In this document: piece after piece, positions 19,995 to 29,339 of the stretch
Numbering within the stretch: position 1 is the first letter of the stretch
Layout: the number at the start of each line of letters is the position of its first letter
Origin: an uncultured Pseudomonas sp.
GTDB taxonomy: Bacteria; Pseudomonadota; Gammaproteobacteria; Pseudomonadales; Pseudomonadaceae
DNA length: 64,000 bases
Direction: 5' to 3'
Assembly: GCF_946885955.1 (NCBI RefSeq)
Contig: NZ_CAMPHI010000025.1
Coordinates: forward strand, 6,293-70,292
The notes under the pieces: generated by a model
Databases searched by the model: none
The model's input: only the letters and a program-made list of their open reading frames with translations
Told to the model about the DNA's origin: nothing
Program-made: the position numbers and the translations under genes

Positions 19995-20948
19995 TCAGCT
20001 AGCGCCGGGATCGGCAACCAGGCGCCCGGCATCCTGCATCAAGGCCTTGAGAAAGGCTTCCTGCAGTTCCGGGTCGTTGCGGGTCAGCTCGATCAGGCTC
20101 TGTTCCAGTTCGCTGGCTTCCTCTTCCAAACCCAGCTCGGACAGGCGTTTGACCCTGTGTACCCATTGCGCGATGTCGTCGTCTTCCAGGTCGTCGTAGA
20201 TCAGCCCGTGGGCTTCCAGCAGCTTGCCGCGCAAGGTATGGCTGACCAGCAGGCTGGCCTCGGCGCGGGTATCGCTCTGCGGGTCTTCGACGCTCAACAG
20301 CAGAATGCCGATATGGCTGACGTCCTGTTCGGCGAAGGGCCCGTCGAGCAGGTTGAGGCGCAGCACGCCATTGCGGTCGGTAAGCAGCTCGTGAGCCTGT
20401 TCACCGGCTTTGACGCTGACCACGCGTTCGGCCCAGGGCAGGCTGGAGTATTCGGTACGCGCATCCTGGCGTTTTTCGTCCAGGCTGGCCAGATTCTGCT
20501 GCGAGCGGCCGTTGGATTCGACGTTCATCAGCGGGTTCAGGCCGGCGAAGCCGTAGCTGATCCAGTCCTTGGTCGCACTGTCTGGCAGGCTGCCGAGTAG
20601 CACCACATTGAGCACGTTGGCGCCGATGCCGGCAACCACCGCGACCGCACCCAATGGCACTTCATAGAGCTCGCGCCATGCCTGGTACGGGGTGTAGCGA
20701 TCGTAACGGCGGGTGACCGCGAAGGCCATGACCTCGAAGGTCTTTTGCTCCTGTACGCGCACACGCCTTTGGGGCAATTCGAGAACGCCGGGTTCGCCGA
20801 CGTCTATCTGCAGGTTGTGGTCGAGCAGTCGTCGCTCGATCCGCTCTTCATGCTCGCTGCGTTGCGGTAGCTGGTTGGCACAACCGCTGAGAAGCAGGAC
20901 GGCGCCAAGTAAGGCGCCGACCAGGTGTACGGTGTTTCGCTTGAACAT
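19995..20948 (-). CDS. Conserved lipoprotein of unknown function
   Basis: 317 residues, signal peptide with lipobox L-L-S-G-C (Cys 23). The mature part begins with a charged, basic-acidic stretch, has a short hydrophobic segment around residues 98-117 (V-A-V-V-A-G-I-G-A-N), and ends in an acidic helical tail. I recognise no catalytic motif. It lies between proS and the lytic transglycosylase gene, which suggests an envelope role. Confidence 0.7.
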   Translation of the reverse strand: MFKRNTVHLVGALLGAVLLLSGCANQLPQRSEHEERIERRLLDHNLQIDVGEPGVLELPQRRVRVQEQKTFEVMAFAVTRRYDRYTPYQAWRELYEVPLGAVAVVAGIGANVLNVVLLGSLPDSATKDWISYGFAGLNPLMNVESNGRSQQNLASLDEKRQDARTEYSSLPWAERVVSVKAGEQAHELLTDRNGVLRLNLLDGPFAEQDVSHIGILLLSVEDPQSDTRAEASLLVSHTLRGKLLEAHGLIYDDLEDDDIAQWVHRVKRLSELGLEEEASELEQSLIELTRNDPELQEAFLKALMQDAGRLVADPGAS

Positions 20949-20974
20949 GATGACTCTTGCTAAAGGGCTGAAAA

Positions 20975-22690
20975 TCAGCGGCTGATACGCGCCTGGATAA
21001 ACGGCAGGATGTCGGCTAGGGGAACCGCCTGCGCATCGGTTTCGCGACGGCTCTTGTATTCCAGGTTGCCATCGGCCAGGCCGCGGTCGCTGACGACGAT
21101 GCGATGCGGGATGCCGATCAATTCCATGTCAGCGAATTTGATGCCCGGACTGGTCTTTTTGTCACGGTCGTCGAGTAATACTTCGAAGCCGGCCGCGGTC
21201 AAATCCGCATACAGCTTGTCGGTAGCCTCGCGTACTGCGTCGGTCTCGTAGCGCAACGGTACCAGGGCGATCTGGAAGGGTGCCAGGGCATCGCTCCAGA
21301 GGATCCCGCGCTCGTCGTTGTTCTGCTCGATGGCCGCAGCCACCACGCGGGAAACGCCGATGCCGTAGCAGCCCATGGTCAGGGTCACCGGCTTGCCGGC
21401 TTCGCCCAGTACCTGGCAATTCAGGGCTTCGCTGTATTTGGTGCCGAGTTGGAAGATGTGCCCGACCTCGATGCCGCGCTTGATCTCCAGGGTGCCCTGG
21501 CCGTCCGGGCTAGGGTCACCGGCGACGACGTTGCGCAGGTCTGCGACTTCGGGCAGCGGCAGATCGCGCTCCCAGTTGACGCCAAGGTAGTGCTTGTCGT
21601 CGATGTTGGCGCCGATGGCGAAATCGCTCATCAGGGCCACCGAACGATCGACGATGCACGGCAGCGGCAGGTTCAACGGGCCGAGGGAGCCGGCGCCGGC
21701 GCCGATGGCGGCGCGCAGTTCGGCTTCGCTGGCCATTGTCAGAGGGCTGGCGACCTGAGCCAGATTGGCGGCCTTGATCTCGTTCAGTTCGTGGTCGCCG
21801 CGGATGATCAGGGCGATCAACTTGCCCTCTTCGGCGCTATGCACGACCAGGGTCTTGATGGTTTTTTCGATGGGTAGGCCGCACTGGCTGACCAGATCGT
21901 CGATGGTTTTGCAGTTGGGCGTATCGACCAGGCGCAGTTCTTCGCTGGCGGCAGCACGGGCGCTTTCGCGAGGCACGGCTTCCGCTTTCTCGATGTTGGC
22001 GGCGTAATCGGAGCTGTCGCTGAAGGCGATATCGTCTTCGCCGGACTCGGCCAGAACGTGGAACTCATGGGAGCCGGTGCCGCCGATCGAGCCGGTGTCG
22101 GCCTGCACTGGGCGATAATTCAGGCCCAGGCGGCTGAACACGTTGCAGTAGGCCTGATGCATGCGGTCGTAGGTTTCCTGCAGCGAGGCCTGATCGATAT
22201 GGAAGGAGTAGGCGTCCTTCATGATGAACTCGCGGCCGCGCATCAAACCGAAGCGCGGACGGATCTCGTCACGGAACTTGGTCTGGATCTGGTACAGGTT
22301 GATCGGCAGCTGCTTGTAGCTGTTCAGCTCGTTGCGCGCCAGATCGGTGATTACTTCCTCGTGGGTCGGACCGGCGCAGAAATCGCGACCGTGACGGTCC
22401 TTCATGCGTAGCAGCTCGGGGCCGTATTGCTCCCAGCGTCCGGACTCCTGCCAGAGTTCGGCCGGCTGAATACCAGGCATCAGCACTTCGAGGGCGCCCG
22501 CGGCATTCATTTCTTCGCGCACCACCTTCTCCACCTTGCGCAGCACGCGCAGGCCTATGGGTAGCCACGTATAGAGGCCGGAGGCGAGTTTGCGGATCAT
22601 CCCGGCGCGCAGCATCAGCTGATGGCTGACCACGACGGCATCGGAAGGGGTTTCTTTGAGGGTGGAGAGCAGGAACTGACTGGTACGCAT
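20975..22690 (-). CDS. proS: Prolyl-tRNA synthetase ProS
   Basis: 571 residues, class II synthetase of the long bacterial type. It begins [18 protein letters not shown]. Motif 2 lies around [11 protein letters not shown] near residue 140. The YbaK-like editing insertion spans about residues 220-400, and motif 3 is G-I-G-V-S-R near residue 447. The open frame runs back to 22861, but the ATG at 22690 gives the conserved start. The divergent thioesterase gene begins 115 bases away. Confidence 0.97.
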   Translation of the reverse strand: MRTSQFLLSTLKETPSDAVVVSHQLMLRAGMIRKLASGLYTWLPIGLRVLRKVEKVVREEMNAAGALEVLMPGIQPAELWQESGRWEQYGPELLRMKDRHGRDFCAGPTHEEVITDLARNELNSYKQLPINLYQIQTKFRDEIRPRFGLMRGREFIMKDAYSFHIDQASLQETYDRMHQAYCNVFSRLGLNYRPVQADTGSIGGTGSHEFHVLAESGEDDIAFSDSSDYAANIEKAEAVPRESARAAASEELRLVDTPNCKTIDDLVSQCGLPIEKTIKTLVVHSAEEGKLIALIIRGDHELNEIKAANLAQVASPLTMASEAELRAAIGAGAGSLGPLNLPLPCIVDRSVALMSDFAIGANIDDKHYLGVNWERDLPLPEVADLRNVVAGDPSPDGQGTLEIKRGIEVGHIFQLGTKYSEALNCQVLGEAGKPVTLTMGCYGIGVSRVVAAAIEQNNDERGILWSDALAPFQIALVPLRYETDAVREATDKLYADLTAAGFEVLLDDRDKKTSPGIKFADMELIGIPHRIVVSDRGLADGNLEYKSRRETDAQAVPLADILPFIQARISR

Positions 22691-22805
22691 ATTTGGCCGT
22701 TTTGTCGGTTGCGAAGGCTTTCGATAGGCCGGCATTGTACGGTGCCTGTACAGATGCGTACAGGTTGCCGGGCATGGCGGCGAGAACCAGTGGGAGGAGA
22801 GTGTG

Positions 22806-23222
22806 ATGTCGGGACTGACGGCGGAACAAGTACAGGCGCTGATACGCGCCGGGTTGCCCATGGCGGAAGATATCGAGCTGTGTATCGATCGACTGGACGA
22901 AGGCGGCGTGCTGGCGCGGGTGCCGTTTCATAGCAAGTTGGTGCGGCCGGGTGGCACCCTGTCGGGGCCGACCATCATGGCGCTGGCCGATGCGGCCATG
23001 TATGCCGTAGTGTTGGGCCGCCTGGGGCGGGTGGAGATGGCGGTCACCTCGAATTTAAATATCAACTTTCTGGTCAAGCCCAAGCCGGTGGACCTGTTGG
23101 CTGAGGCACGGATACTACGCTTGAGCCGGCGTCAGGCGGTCTGCGAAGTGTCGTTGTATTCGGCGGGGAACGTGGATGAATTGGTCGCGCATGTAACGGG
23201 CACCTACGCCTTGCCGCTGTAA
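22806..23222 (+). CDS. PaaI-family hotdog thioesterase
   Basis: 138 residues, single hotdog domain. The motif [17 protein letters not shown] (about residues 48-65) is the PaaI-type signature with the active-site Asp; N-I-N-F-L-V-K-P follows. It probably hydrolyses an acyl-CoA; the substrate is unknown. GGGAGGAG precedes tandem GTG/ATG codons; I take the ATG at 22806. Confidence 0.85.
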   Translation: MSGLTAEQVQALIRAGLPMAEDIELCIDRLDEGGVLARVPFHSKLVRPGGTLSGPTIMALADAAMYAVVLGRLGRVEMAVTSNLNINFLVKPKPVDLLAEARILRLSRRQAVCEVSLYSAGNVDELVAHVTGTYALPL

Positions 23223-23241
23223 TCGCAAAATACTCGCCCAC

Positions 23242-23271
23242 AAAAAAGCCCGACCGAAGTCGGGCTTTTTT
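23242..23271. terminator. Bidirectional intrinsic terminator
   Basis: Perfect stem AAAAAGCCCGAC/GTCGGGCTTTTT with loop CGAA between the convergent thioesterase and oprD genes. Confidence 0.93.
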
Positions 23272-23303
23272 ATGCAGCTATACCGCTAACTGAATGGCCC
23301 GAA

Positions 23304-24563
23304 TTACAGGACGCTCAGCGGGTACTCGACGATCAGGCGGAAATCGTTAAGATCGCCGTCCAGGTCGTTATCGGCCCGGTAGAAGGCGTTACGAATACGG
23401 AAGGACAGATCCTTCGCTGCGCCTTCCTGGATCACGTACTTGGCTTCCATATCCAGCTCGCGCTCTTCAGCGCTGCCATCTGCCCCGGCGTCAATATTGT
23501 CGCCGATGGTGTAGCGGGTCATGAAGCTCAGGCCCGGTACGCCATAGGAGGCCATGTTGACGTCATAACGAACCTGCCAGGAGGTTTCGTCTTTGTTATT
23601 GAAGTCGGAGTACTGAACGGAGTTGTTCAGCCAGATGGTGCCATTACCATCGATATCGCCATAGCGGTAGCTGGTGTCACCGGTGGAGCGCTGGTGGCCC
23701 AGGGTGAATTTGTGGGCACCCATGGTGTAGGAACCTGCCAGGCTCCAGATGTTGTTGTCCATTTCGCCTTGGTCTTCATGACCGTCCCCGCGGGTGCGGT
23801 AGCCATTGAAGTCGAAGTTCAGCGATTGGTCGTCCGCCAGTGGCAGATTGTAGTTCAAGTTGACGTAAGTCTTATTGAAGTTGTCATCTGCGTCGGAGTA
23901 GTGCAGTGCGCCGCTGAAATTGTCATTGAACGCATAGCTTGCGCCGAAGATGTTGATATCGGGCACATTGAAGGTGTCACGATCGCTGCTGACTTGGCTG
24001 CTGATAGCGGTGAAGCGGCCGGCAGTCAGTTCCAGGCCTTCGATTTCGTTGCTGGTCAGCAAGGTGCCGGTAGCGACTTCAGGCAGGATGCGGCTGTCAT
24101 CGGTGCTGAGTACAGGGCTGCCGACGAACATGTTGCCGTGCTTCAGGACGGTGTCGGAGATGCGGAACTTGATGGCGCCGCCCACTTCGGACTGAGTGTC
24201 TTCGCCGCGGCCATTGCTGTCACTGTCAAATTGGCCATGACCAGCACTGTGACGACCACGACCGCTATCCAGCTTGATGCTGCTAAGGCTGTGAGCGTCA
24301 AAGCCTACGCCTACGGTACCTTGAGTGAAGCCGGATTCCAGCAGCAGGCGGATGCCCAGGCCGGTTTCTTCACGATAGCTCTGAGCGTTACGCTGAGGGC
24401 CGCCAGTGCGGTAATCACGGTTGTGATAAAGAACACGGTTGAAGATGTTGAAGCTGGTGTCTTCAACGATACCCTTGGACTCGGATTGGCTCGAGGCGAA
24501 TGCCATTTGGCTGGTGCCTGCTGCTACTGCGAGGGCGATTACGCTCCACTTCATCACTTGCAT
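23304..24563 (-). CDS. oprD: OprD-family outer-membrane porin
   Basis: 419 residues, 18-strand barrel of the OprD family, which passes basic amino acids and, in P. aeruginosa OprD, carbapenems. It starts MQVMKWSVIALAVAAGTSQ, a signal peptide nearly identical in pattern to P. aeruginosa OprD; AAGGAG lies before the ATG at 24563. Typical strands include G-F-T-Q-G-T-V-G-V-G-F-D, D-Q-S-L-N-F-D-F-N-G-Y-R-T, N-S-V-Q-Y-S-D-F-N and the closing F-R-L-I-V-E-Y-P-L-S-V-L. The position downstream of proS equals that of P. aeruginosa oprD, so orthology is likely, but several loops are shorter and the substrate range is not known. A candidate ArgR operator lies upstream. Confidence 0.88.
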   Translation of the reverse strand: MQVMKWSVIALAVAAGTSQMAFASSQSESKGIVEDTSFNIFNRVLYHNRDYRTGGPQRNAQSYREETGLGIRLLLESGFTQGTVGVGFDAHSLSSIKLDSGRGRHSAGHGQFDSDSNGRGEDTQSEVGGAIKFRISDTVLKHGNMFVGSPVLSTDDSRILPEVATGTLLTSNEIEGLELTAGRFTAISSQVSSDRDTFNVPDINIFGASYAFNDNFSGALHYSDADDNFNKTYVNLNYNLPLADDQSLNFDFNGYRTRGDGHEDQGEMDNNIWSLAGSYTMGAHKFTLGHQRSTGDTSYRYGDIDGNGTIWLNNSVQYSDFNNKDETSWQVRYDVNMASYGVPGLSFMTRYTIGDNIDAGADGSAEERELDMEAKYVIQEGAAKDLSFRIRNAFYRADNDLDGDLNDFRLIVEYPLSVL

Positions 24564-24690
24564 CGTGATTGCTCCTTGGTTTAGAAGAGTTGCGCTGTCC
24601 ACTGTTTTATTGTATGGACAGCTCTTTCTTTTTGTGTCGGCGGTAACTTATAGCACGCAGCCTTTATTGGCGATAGTTGCAATCTATTCG

Positions 24691-24748
24691 TTGCGAATTC
24701 TTTTTCATCATGTCGCAAAGAGTGAAAAAGAATGTCGCAATTCTGTAG
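24691..24748. promoter_or_regulatory. Candidate ArgR operator in the oprD upstream region
   Basis: On the plus strand TGTCGC at 24711-24716 is followed after eight bases by AA (24725-24726), exactly the P. aeruginosa ArgR half-site TGTCGC-N8-AA. A second TGTCGC lies at 24733-24738, 22 bases on, with AG instead of AA after N8. Pseudomonas ArgR binds such tandem half-sites, and ArgR is known to activate oprD in P. aeruginosa in response to arginine. The same bases form an inverted repeat: TTGCGA+ATTCTTTTTCA (24691-24707) against TGAAAAAGAAT+TCGCAA (24723-24740). The site lies about 150-185 bases from the oprD start. Confidence 0.7.
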
Positions 24749-25213
24749 CTTTCACTTGCGGCCTGTTAACGCCAACGGCTTTTCGCTACGGGAATCCGCT
24801 TGTACTGACCTGCGCGCGGGGCATTCAGGTTGGTGCCTAGCATAAGGCAAGAACCGTGCTCAAAATGCACGCTGTCACGGATTTATCATTTTCTACCCTT
24901 GCCTCTAGTGTCCCGTGGATGTTGTATCCAGAGAGCATGCGCACTTCAAGCCCCTGGCTAAACATTTGAGCGTTGCTTCACGGGTATTTGAACAAGCGAT
25001 TGATTGGGTTGTTGCCGGGCGTTTTCACTGCCATCAACGGCGCTGATTGTAACCGCTGTAATGGGGTTATTACGGTAGGAAACAAAAAGGTGCACGAACT
25101 GGTACGGCGGTGCATGGTTTTGGTGCGCGGGCTTCATCATAGTGTCGAGTTCTCGTAGGGGGGGACGATGCGGCGCTAGAATGGGCGATCGATTGCCTGG
25201 ACGGAGATTTCAT
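24749..25213. other. Intergenic region between oprD and the HIT gene
   Basis: About 465 bases with lower GC than the genes around it and no gene I can support; the short frames have no ribosome sites or family resemblance. It must hold the promoter of the HIT-slyX pair and perhaps distal control sites of oprD. Confidence 0.6.
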
Positions 25214-25639
25214 ATGTTCACCCTGGATTCACGCTTGCAGCACGATACCTTGCTGGTGGGCGATTTTCCGCTGTGTCGCCTGCTGCTGATGAACGATGCC
25301 CACTATCCATGGTTCATTCTCGTGCCCAGGCGTGAGCCGGTCAGCGAGCTGTTTCAGTTGGATACCGAGGAGCAGCAGGCCTTGTGGCGGGAAACCACTT
25401 GGCTGGCAGAGAAACTCAAGGATGCCTTCGCCGCAGACAAGATGAATGTTGCGACCTTGGGCAATGTGGTCAGTCAGTTGCACATGCATGTGGTCGTGCG
25501 TCGTCGCGACGATATCGCCTGGCCTGCGCCTGTCTGGGGCAAGCATGCAGCACAGCCGTATGATGAGCAGCAGGTCGCCGCCATCAGGGAAAAGCTGCAG
25601 CTGATCCTGACTGAGAACTTTTGCTTTGCCGAGGTGTGA
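25214..25639 (+). CDS. HIT domain protein (histidine triad)
   Basis: 141 residues. The triad region reads Q-L-H-M-H-V-V-V-R-R near residue 92: the first His of H-x-H-x-H is Gln, a common variant in this subgroup, and the two central His are kept. An N-terminal strand region (L-V-P-R-R-E-P-V-S-E-L) matches HIT proteins of the nucleotide hydrolase/transferase class. The ATG at 25214 follows GGAGATTTCAT. The next gene, slyX, starts three bases after its stop. Confidence 0.88.
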   Translation: MFTLDSRLQHDTLLVGDFPLCRLLLMNDAHYPWFILVPRREPVSELFQLDTEEQQALWRETTWLAEKLKDAFAADKMNVATLGNVVSQLHMHVVVRRRDDIAWPAPVWGKHAAQPYDEQQVAAIREKLQLILTENFCFAEV

Positions 25640-25642
25640 GTC

Positions 25643-25849
25643 TTGACGACGGAAGAACGAATTACCGAGTTGGAGAGTCGTCTGGCTTTTCAGGATGACA
25701 CTATTCAGGCGCTCAATGATGTGCTGGTAGCCCAGCAGCGGGTTTTGGAGCGCTTGCAGTTGCAGCTTGCGGCTTTGGCCAAGCGGCAGCAGGAGTCGTC
25801 CAATCAGTTCGATATGCAACAGGACGAGGCGCCGCCGCCTCACTATTGA
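25643..25849 (+). CDS. slyX: SlyX family protein
   Basis: 68 residues, single coiled coil typical of Sly[22 protein letters not shown] with heptad leucines, then a Pro-rich end. The start appears to be TTG at 25643, preceded by GAGG; no ATG fits. The function is unknown (named from its overlap with slyD in E. coli). Second gene of a HIT-slyX pair. Confidence 0.88.
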   Translation: MTTEERITELESRLAFQDDTIQALNDVLVAQQRVLERLQLQLAALAKRQQESSNQFDMQQDEAPPPHY

Positions 25850-25886
25850 TCGGTTTCATCCGGCGATTGGATTGCCCGGCCGAAAT

Positions 25887-25926
25887 AAAAAGGCCCGCCT
25901 GCAGAACGTCTGCGGGCGGGCCTTTT
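25887..25926. terminator. Bidirectional intrinsic terminator
   Basis: AAAAGGCCCGCC opposite GGGCGGGCCTTTT with an inner GCAG/CTGC stem, between convergent slyX and the cold-shock gene. Confidence 0.92.
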
Positions 25927-25937
25927 GTTTTCTGCGG

Positions 25938-26540
25938 TTAACGGCGGGCGGGCATTGCCGCGATCACGTCTTCGGCTTGCAGGCCTTTATCGCGCTGCAT
26001 GACCGAGAACTCGACGCGCTGGCCTTCGACCAGGACGCGGTGGCCTTCGCCGCGGATGGCGCGGAAGTGCACGAAGATGTCATCGCCAGAGTCGCGAGAA
26101 ATAAAGCCGAAACCTTTGGATGTGTTGAACCACTTCACAGTACCGGTTTCGCGGTCGGTCATGTCGCGCGGTGCGCTGAGGGTGCGTGTTTGCAGGCGCA
26201 GGTTGGTGGCCAGATGCAGTACGACGGCCAGCAGTACGATCAACAGGCTGTATAGGCTCGCGGGTTGGTTGGCGATCACCGGCAGGGGGGCCAGCAACAC
26301 AAGGGCCTGCAACAGGCTGGCGAGAACCAACAGTGCCGAAACCGAGTTTTGCAGTTGATGGCGTAGGCCGGCGTGCCAGATGGGTAGTTGTGGGGCGAGT
26401 ATCAGGTTGATCAGGCCGAGCAGGGCAAGGGTCAATGCTTCAGGTCGTTGCAGAAATGGCTGGGTGTTTTCGTGGAGGCTGGGGACAAATGACAAGAGCA
26501 GAGCGGCTAGGCCTGTTACCAGGTGGACGATTTTCAGCAT
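25938..26540 (-). CDS. Membrane protein with C-terminal cold-shock domain
   Basis: 200 residues. The first 115 hold four hydrophobic segments (about 4-20, 33-49, 62-84, 92-110). From about residue 130 there is a complete cold-shock domain: [11 protein letters not shown]1 K-G-F-G-F-I and RNP2 D-I-F-V-H-F. The domain would face the cytoplasm and bind RNA or single-stranded DNA. This fused form is known in Pseudomonas next to slyX and dps. The start could also be the GTG at 26555; neither has a strong ribosome site. Confidence 0.85.
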   Translation of the reverse strand: MLKIVHLVTGLAALLLSFVPSLHENTQPFLQRPEALTLALLGLINLILAPQLPIWHAGLRHQLQNSVSALLVLASLLQALVLLAPLPVIANQPASLYSLLIVLLAVVLHLATNLRLQTRTLSAPRDMTDRETGTVKWFNTSKGFGFISRDSGDDIFVHFRAIRGEGHRVLVEGQRVEFSVMQRDKGLQAEDVIAAMPARR

Positions 26541-26704
26541 GTTCAATGAGCTCACTAAATTTATAAGGACGCCAGGAGGAGCTGGCCGCGCGGGCTGGGT
26601 GAAATGGAGGAAGTTGGGCCTTGCGCGAAAGCAGCCTATGCGTCAACCAGGGGGTGATTGACGGCACGGGGCGTATTTAACAGCAAACGGCAGGGCGACT
26701 CAAA

Positions 26705-27772
26705 TCAAGCGGATAGCGCTGGCTCTGGCGCGGCAGGGTGGACCTGATTGCGGCCGTTGCGCTTGGCCTCGTAGAGGGCATCGTCGGCGCGGGTAAGCAG
26801 GCTTTCCAGATTGTCGCCGGCCTTGGCGAGCGAGTAGCCGAACGATGCGGTGATGCTGTCGAGTATCTGATCGGTGCTGCGCACCTTGATCCGCAGGGAC
26901 TGAATCTTCAGGCGCAGTTTGTTGGCGAAGGCGTGAGCCTGGGCTTCGTCGTCGCATTCGCGAAGAATTACGCAGAACTCCTCGCCGCCATAGCGCGCGG
27001 CCATGGCGTTGGCCGGTAGCAGGTTGCGCATGAGTTGGCCGACATGCTGCAGCACCCGATCGCCGAGCGGGTGACCATATTGGTCGTTGAACTCCTTGAA
27101 GTGGTCGATATCCAGCATTATCAGCGCAATACCCTCGTGCCCCTTGTTCAGGGCCTGTTCAAGCAGCCGGGTAAAGGCGCTTCTGTTGAATACCTGCGTC
27201 AGGCTGTCCAGGGTTGCCGCCAGGTGGGCGCGTTCCAGCTGGCTGCGCAGGTTCTTGATCTCATCTTGCGCGGCGCGCAGGCGGTGCAGGAACTTTTCCT
27301 GCTGGCTCTGCATCTGCTGGGTGTTCTCCTGCAGCTCGATCAATACAGTGGGCAGGTCGTCGATGACCGGCTCCTGCAGGGCTGCAAGGCCATGCTGCAG
27401 GCTGATTTGATAGTTGCGGCTGCCAATGACGCTGGTCTCTATGTTGCCTTCGATATCATCGACCAATTCGATAACTTGCTGCTGGCCCGAGCGCGCATCT
27501 TCCAGTTCGCCGCGGATGATGTAGTCGCGAAACAATTTCACCGCGGTTTCCGGGGGGAAACTGTCGAAGTCACGCAAGGCTTTGTCCAGGCGCTGATTCA
27601 GCTCCGGTTCCTTGCCGCGGCTATAGGTGTACCAGAGTGCGTAATGCACGGGGTTGGGCGGAATATCATGGCGCACCATCAGTGGCACGGCCTGGCGCAG
27701 CAGCGCCGCCGCTTCGCGGGTCTCTTCGGGGTAAAGCTCCAGAATCGACGGAGGCTTGTTTGACTTGCTCAT
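26705..27772 (-). CDS. Diguanylate cyclase (GGDEF protein)
   Basis: 355 residues. The N-terminal 150 form a helical, cytoplasmic sensory region without membrane segments, followed by a coiled coil (residues 150-185) and a GGDEF domain: D-S-L-T-Q-V-F-N-R at 189-197, D-I-D-H-F-K at 221-226 and the active-site G-G-E-E-F at 262-266. All catalytic residues are present, so it should make c-di-GMP. No R-x-x-D inhibitory site lies ahead of GGEEF, so product feedback is probably absent. The ATG at 27772 is chosen; the frame opens further upstream in the dps terminator. Confidence 0.9.
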   Translation of the reverse strand: MSKSNKPPSILELYPEETREAAALLRQAVPLMVRHDIPPNPVHYALWYTYSRGKEPELNQRLDKALRDFDSFPPETAVKLFRDYIIRGELEDARSGQQQVIELVDDIEGNIETSVIGSRNYQISLQHGLAALQEPVIDDLPTVLIELQENTQQMQSQQEKFLHRLRAAQDEIKNLRSQLERAHLAATLDSLTQVFNRSAFTRLLEQALNKGHEGIALIMLDIDHFKEFNDQYGHPLGDRVLQHVGQLMRNLLPANAMAARYGGEEFCVILRECDDEAQAHAFANKLRLKIQSLRIKVRSTDQILDSITASFGYSLAKAGDNLESLLTRADDALYEAKRNGRNQVHPAAPEPALSA

Positions 27773-27837
27773 GCCTATCACTGAGGTGGGGGTGCGAATG
27801 TGCAAAGCATAGAACAGGCAAGTGTCAGGCGCATAGC

Positions 27838-27863
27838 AAAAGACCCGACAAGTCGGGCCTTTG
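27838..27863 (-). terminator. Intrinsic terminator downstream of dps
   Basis: AAAG-A-CCCGAC-AA-GTCGGG-C-CTTT hairpin between the dps stop and the diguanylate cyclase start. Confidence 0.75.
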
Positions 27864-27879
27864 TGAGTCATTGTTGATG

Positions 27880-28350
27880 TTATTCGGCGAGTAGGCTGCG
27901 CAGCATCCAGGCGGTTTTTTCATGCACCTGCATGCGCTGTGTCAGCAGGTCGGCGGTCGGTTCGTCACTCACCTTGTCCAGTAGCGGGAAAATACCGCGG
28001 GCGGTGCGGATCACGGCCTCCTGGCCTTGTACCAATTGTTTGATCATTTCCGCTGCGCTGGGTACGCCTTCTTCCTCCTTGATCGAGGACAGCCTGGCGT
28101 AGGCGGCGTAAGTGCCGGGGGCCGGGAAACCGAGTGCACGGATGCGCTCGGCGATCAAATCGACCGCCAGGGCCAGTTCGGTGTATTGCCCCTCGAACAT
28201 CAGGTGCAAGGTGTTGAACATGGGGCCGGTGACGTTCCAGTGGAAGTTGTGGGTTTTCAGGTACAGGGTGTAAGTGTCCGCGAGCAGTCGGGACAGGCCT
28301 TCGGCGATGGCCGCTCGATCTTGTTCGGCGATTCCAATATTGATTTCCAT
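27880..28350 (-). CDS. dps: Dps family ferritin-like DNA-protection protein
   Basis: 156 residues. The family ferroxidase residues sit in H-N-F-H-W-N-V-T-G (about 34-42) and [14 protein letters not shown] (about 52-65). It forms dodecamers that oxidise iron with hydrogen peroxide and protect DNA. The start [12 protein letters not shown] at 28350 follows GAGGAGAAA at good spacing; the longer frame to 28380 has no such site. It sits between aspS and the cold-shock gene, as in other Pseudomonas. Confidence 0.93.
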   Translation of the reverse strand: MEINIGIAEQDRAAIAEGLSRLLADTYTLYLKTHNFHWNVTGPMFNTLHLMFEGQYTELALAVDLIAERIRALGFPAPGTYAAYARLSSIKEEEGVPSAAEMIKQLVQGQEAVIRTARGIFPLLDKVSDEPTADLLTQRMQVHEKTAWMLRSLLAE

Positions 28351-28465
28351 AGATTTTTCTCCTCTCAAGTTGATTGGCAAACTATTGCACAGCCCTGTTG
28401 TTTTTGATCCTGGCTTATATCAATAGACATCATTGTTAGAGGTAATGGCTGGCTTGGCAGTTCAA

Positions 28466-29281
28466 TTATCGGCGTAACAGCTTGCGCAGTACGCTCGCAT
28501 AACCGGTCGGCAGCAGGCGTTGCAGGATATCCAGCAATCGCGCGTCGCCGCCGATCAGGATGCGCGGTCGCCTGGCCTTTATGCCTTCGACGATCAGGCT
28601 GGCTGCCCGCTCCGGGGTGGTGCGGGCGAGTCTGCCGAAGTCGGCCGCCGCGCGCGTGGCGTCGCGGTTGCCATCCATGCCCTGATAAAACCGGGCGGCC
28701 CGAGCGATATTGGTTCTTATGCCTCCCGGGTGGACGCAGCTCACGCCGACGTTACTCGAGTCGAGCTCCTGGCGGAGCGCTTCGGTAAAACCGCGTACGG
28801 CAAATTTACTGGCGTTATAGGCGGCCTGGGTGGGCAGCGCGATGATCCCGAACAGGCTGGAGATGTTGACGATATGCCCCTGGTTGGCCTTCAGCAGATG
28901 GGGCAGAAAAGCTTTGGTGCCATGCACCACGCCCCAGAAGTTGATGTTCATCAACCATTCGAAATCGTCGAAACTCAGTTCAGCGACGGTTTGCGAGACC
29001 GATACGCCGGCATTGTTGATGACCAACTCGACGCGCCCGTGCTGGCTCAATACCTCGTCGGCAAATGCGAACACGGCGGAGCGGTCGGCGACGTCGAGGA
29101 TATGGCTGCTCACCTGGTGACCGCGTTCGCGCAGCTCGGTGGCGACGTTTTGCAGATTTTCCGGGTGGTTGTCGGCGAGGGCCAGATGACAGCCCTCGCT
29201 GGCGAGTCGATGTGCGAGCGAGCGTCCAATGCCGGAGCCTGCGCCGGTGATTACGGCTACCTTGCCTGTGAGTGATCGCAT
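28466..29281 (-). CDS. Short-chain dehydrogenase/reductase (SDR)
   Basis: 271 residues, classical SDR. Cofactor loop T-G-A-G-S-G-I-G near residue 12, N-N-A-G-V near residue 89, catalytic Ser in N-I-S-S-L-F-G and Y-N-A-S-K near residue 158. An Asp at the end of strand 2 (L-A-L-A-D-N-H) points to NAD preference. After the SDR core comes a 70-residue tail ending R-K-L-L-R-R. The substrate is unknown; neighbours give no clue. Confidence 0.88.
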   Translation of the reverse strand: MRSLTGKVAVITGAGSGIGRSLAHRLASEGCHLALADNHPENLQNVATELRERGHQVSSHILDVADRSAVFAFADEVLSQHGRVELVINNAGVSVSQTVAELSFDDFEWLMNINFWGVVHGTKAFLPHLLKANQGHIVNISSLFGIIALPTQAAYNASKFAVRGFTEALRQELDSSNVGVSCVHPGGIRTNIARAARFYQGMDGNRDATRAAADFGRLARTTPERAASLIVEGIKARRPRILIGGDARLLDILQRLLPTGYASVLRKLLRR

Positions 29282-29339
29282 AAATGTGTGGCGCGCGCCT
29301 CGGTTCGGTTGATGGACGCCGGTCTGGCGTGTGGGGGTT

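Noticed and set aside
23304..24602. oprD start at 24602
   Set aside because: The extra 13 residues lack a ribosome site and spoil the signal peptide; ATG 24563 matches known OprD starts.
25214..25639. Loss of the first His of the HIT motif as a sign of inactivation
   Set aside because: Q-x-H-x-H is a common variant in this HIT subgroup, with the central His kept.
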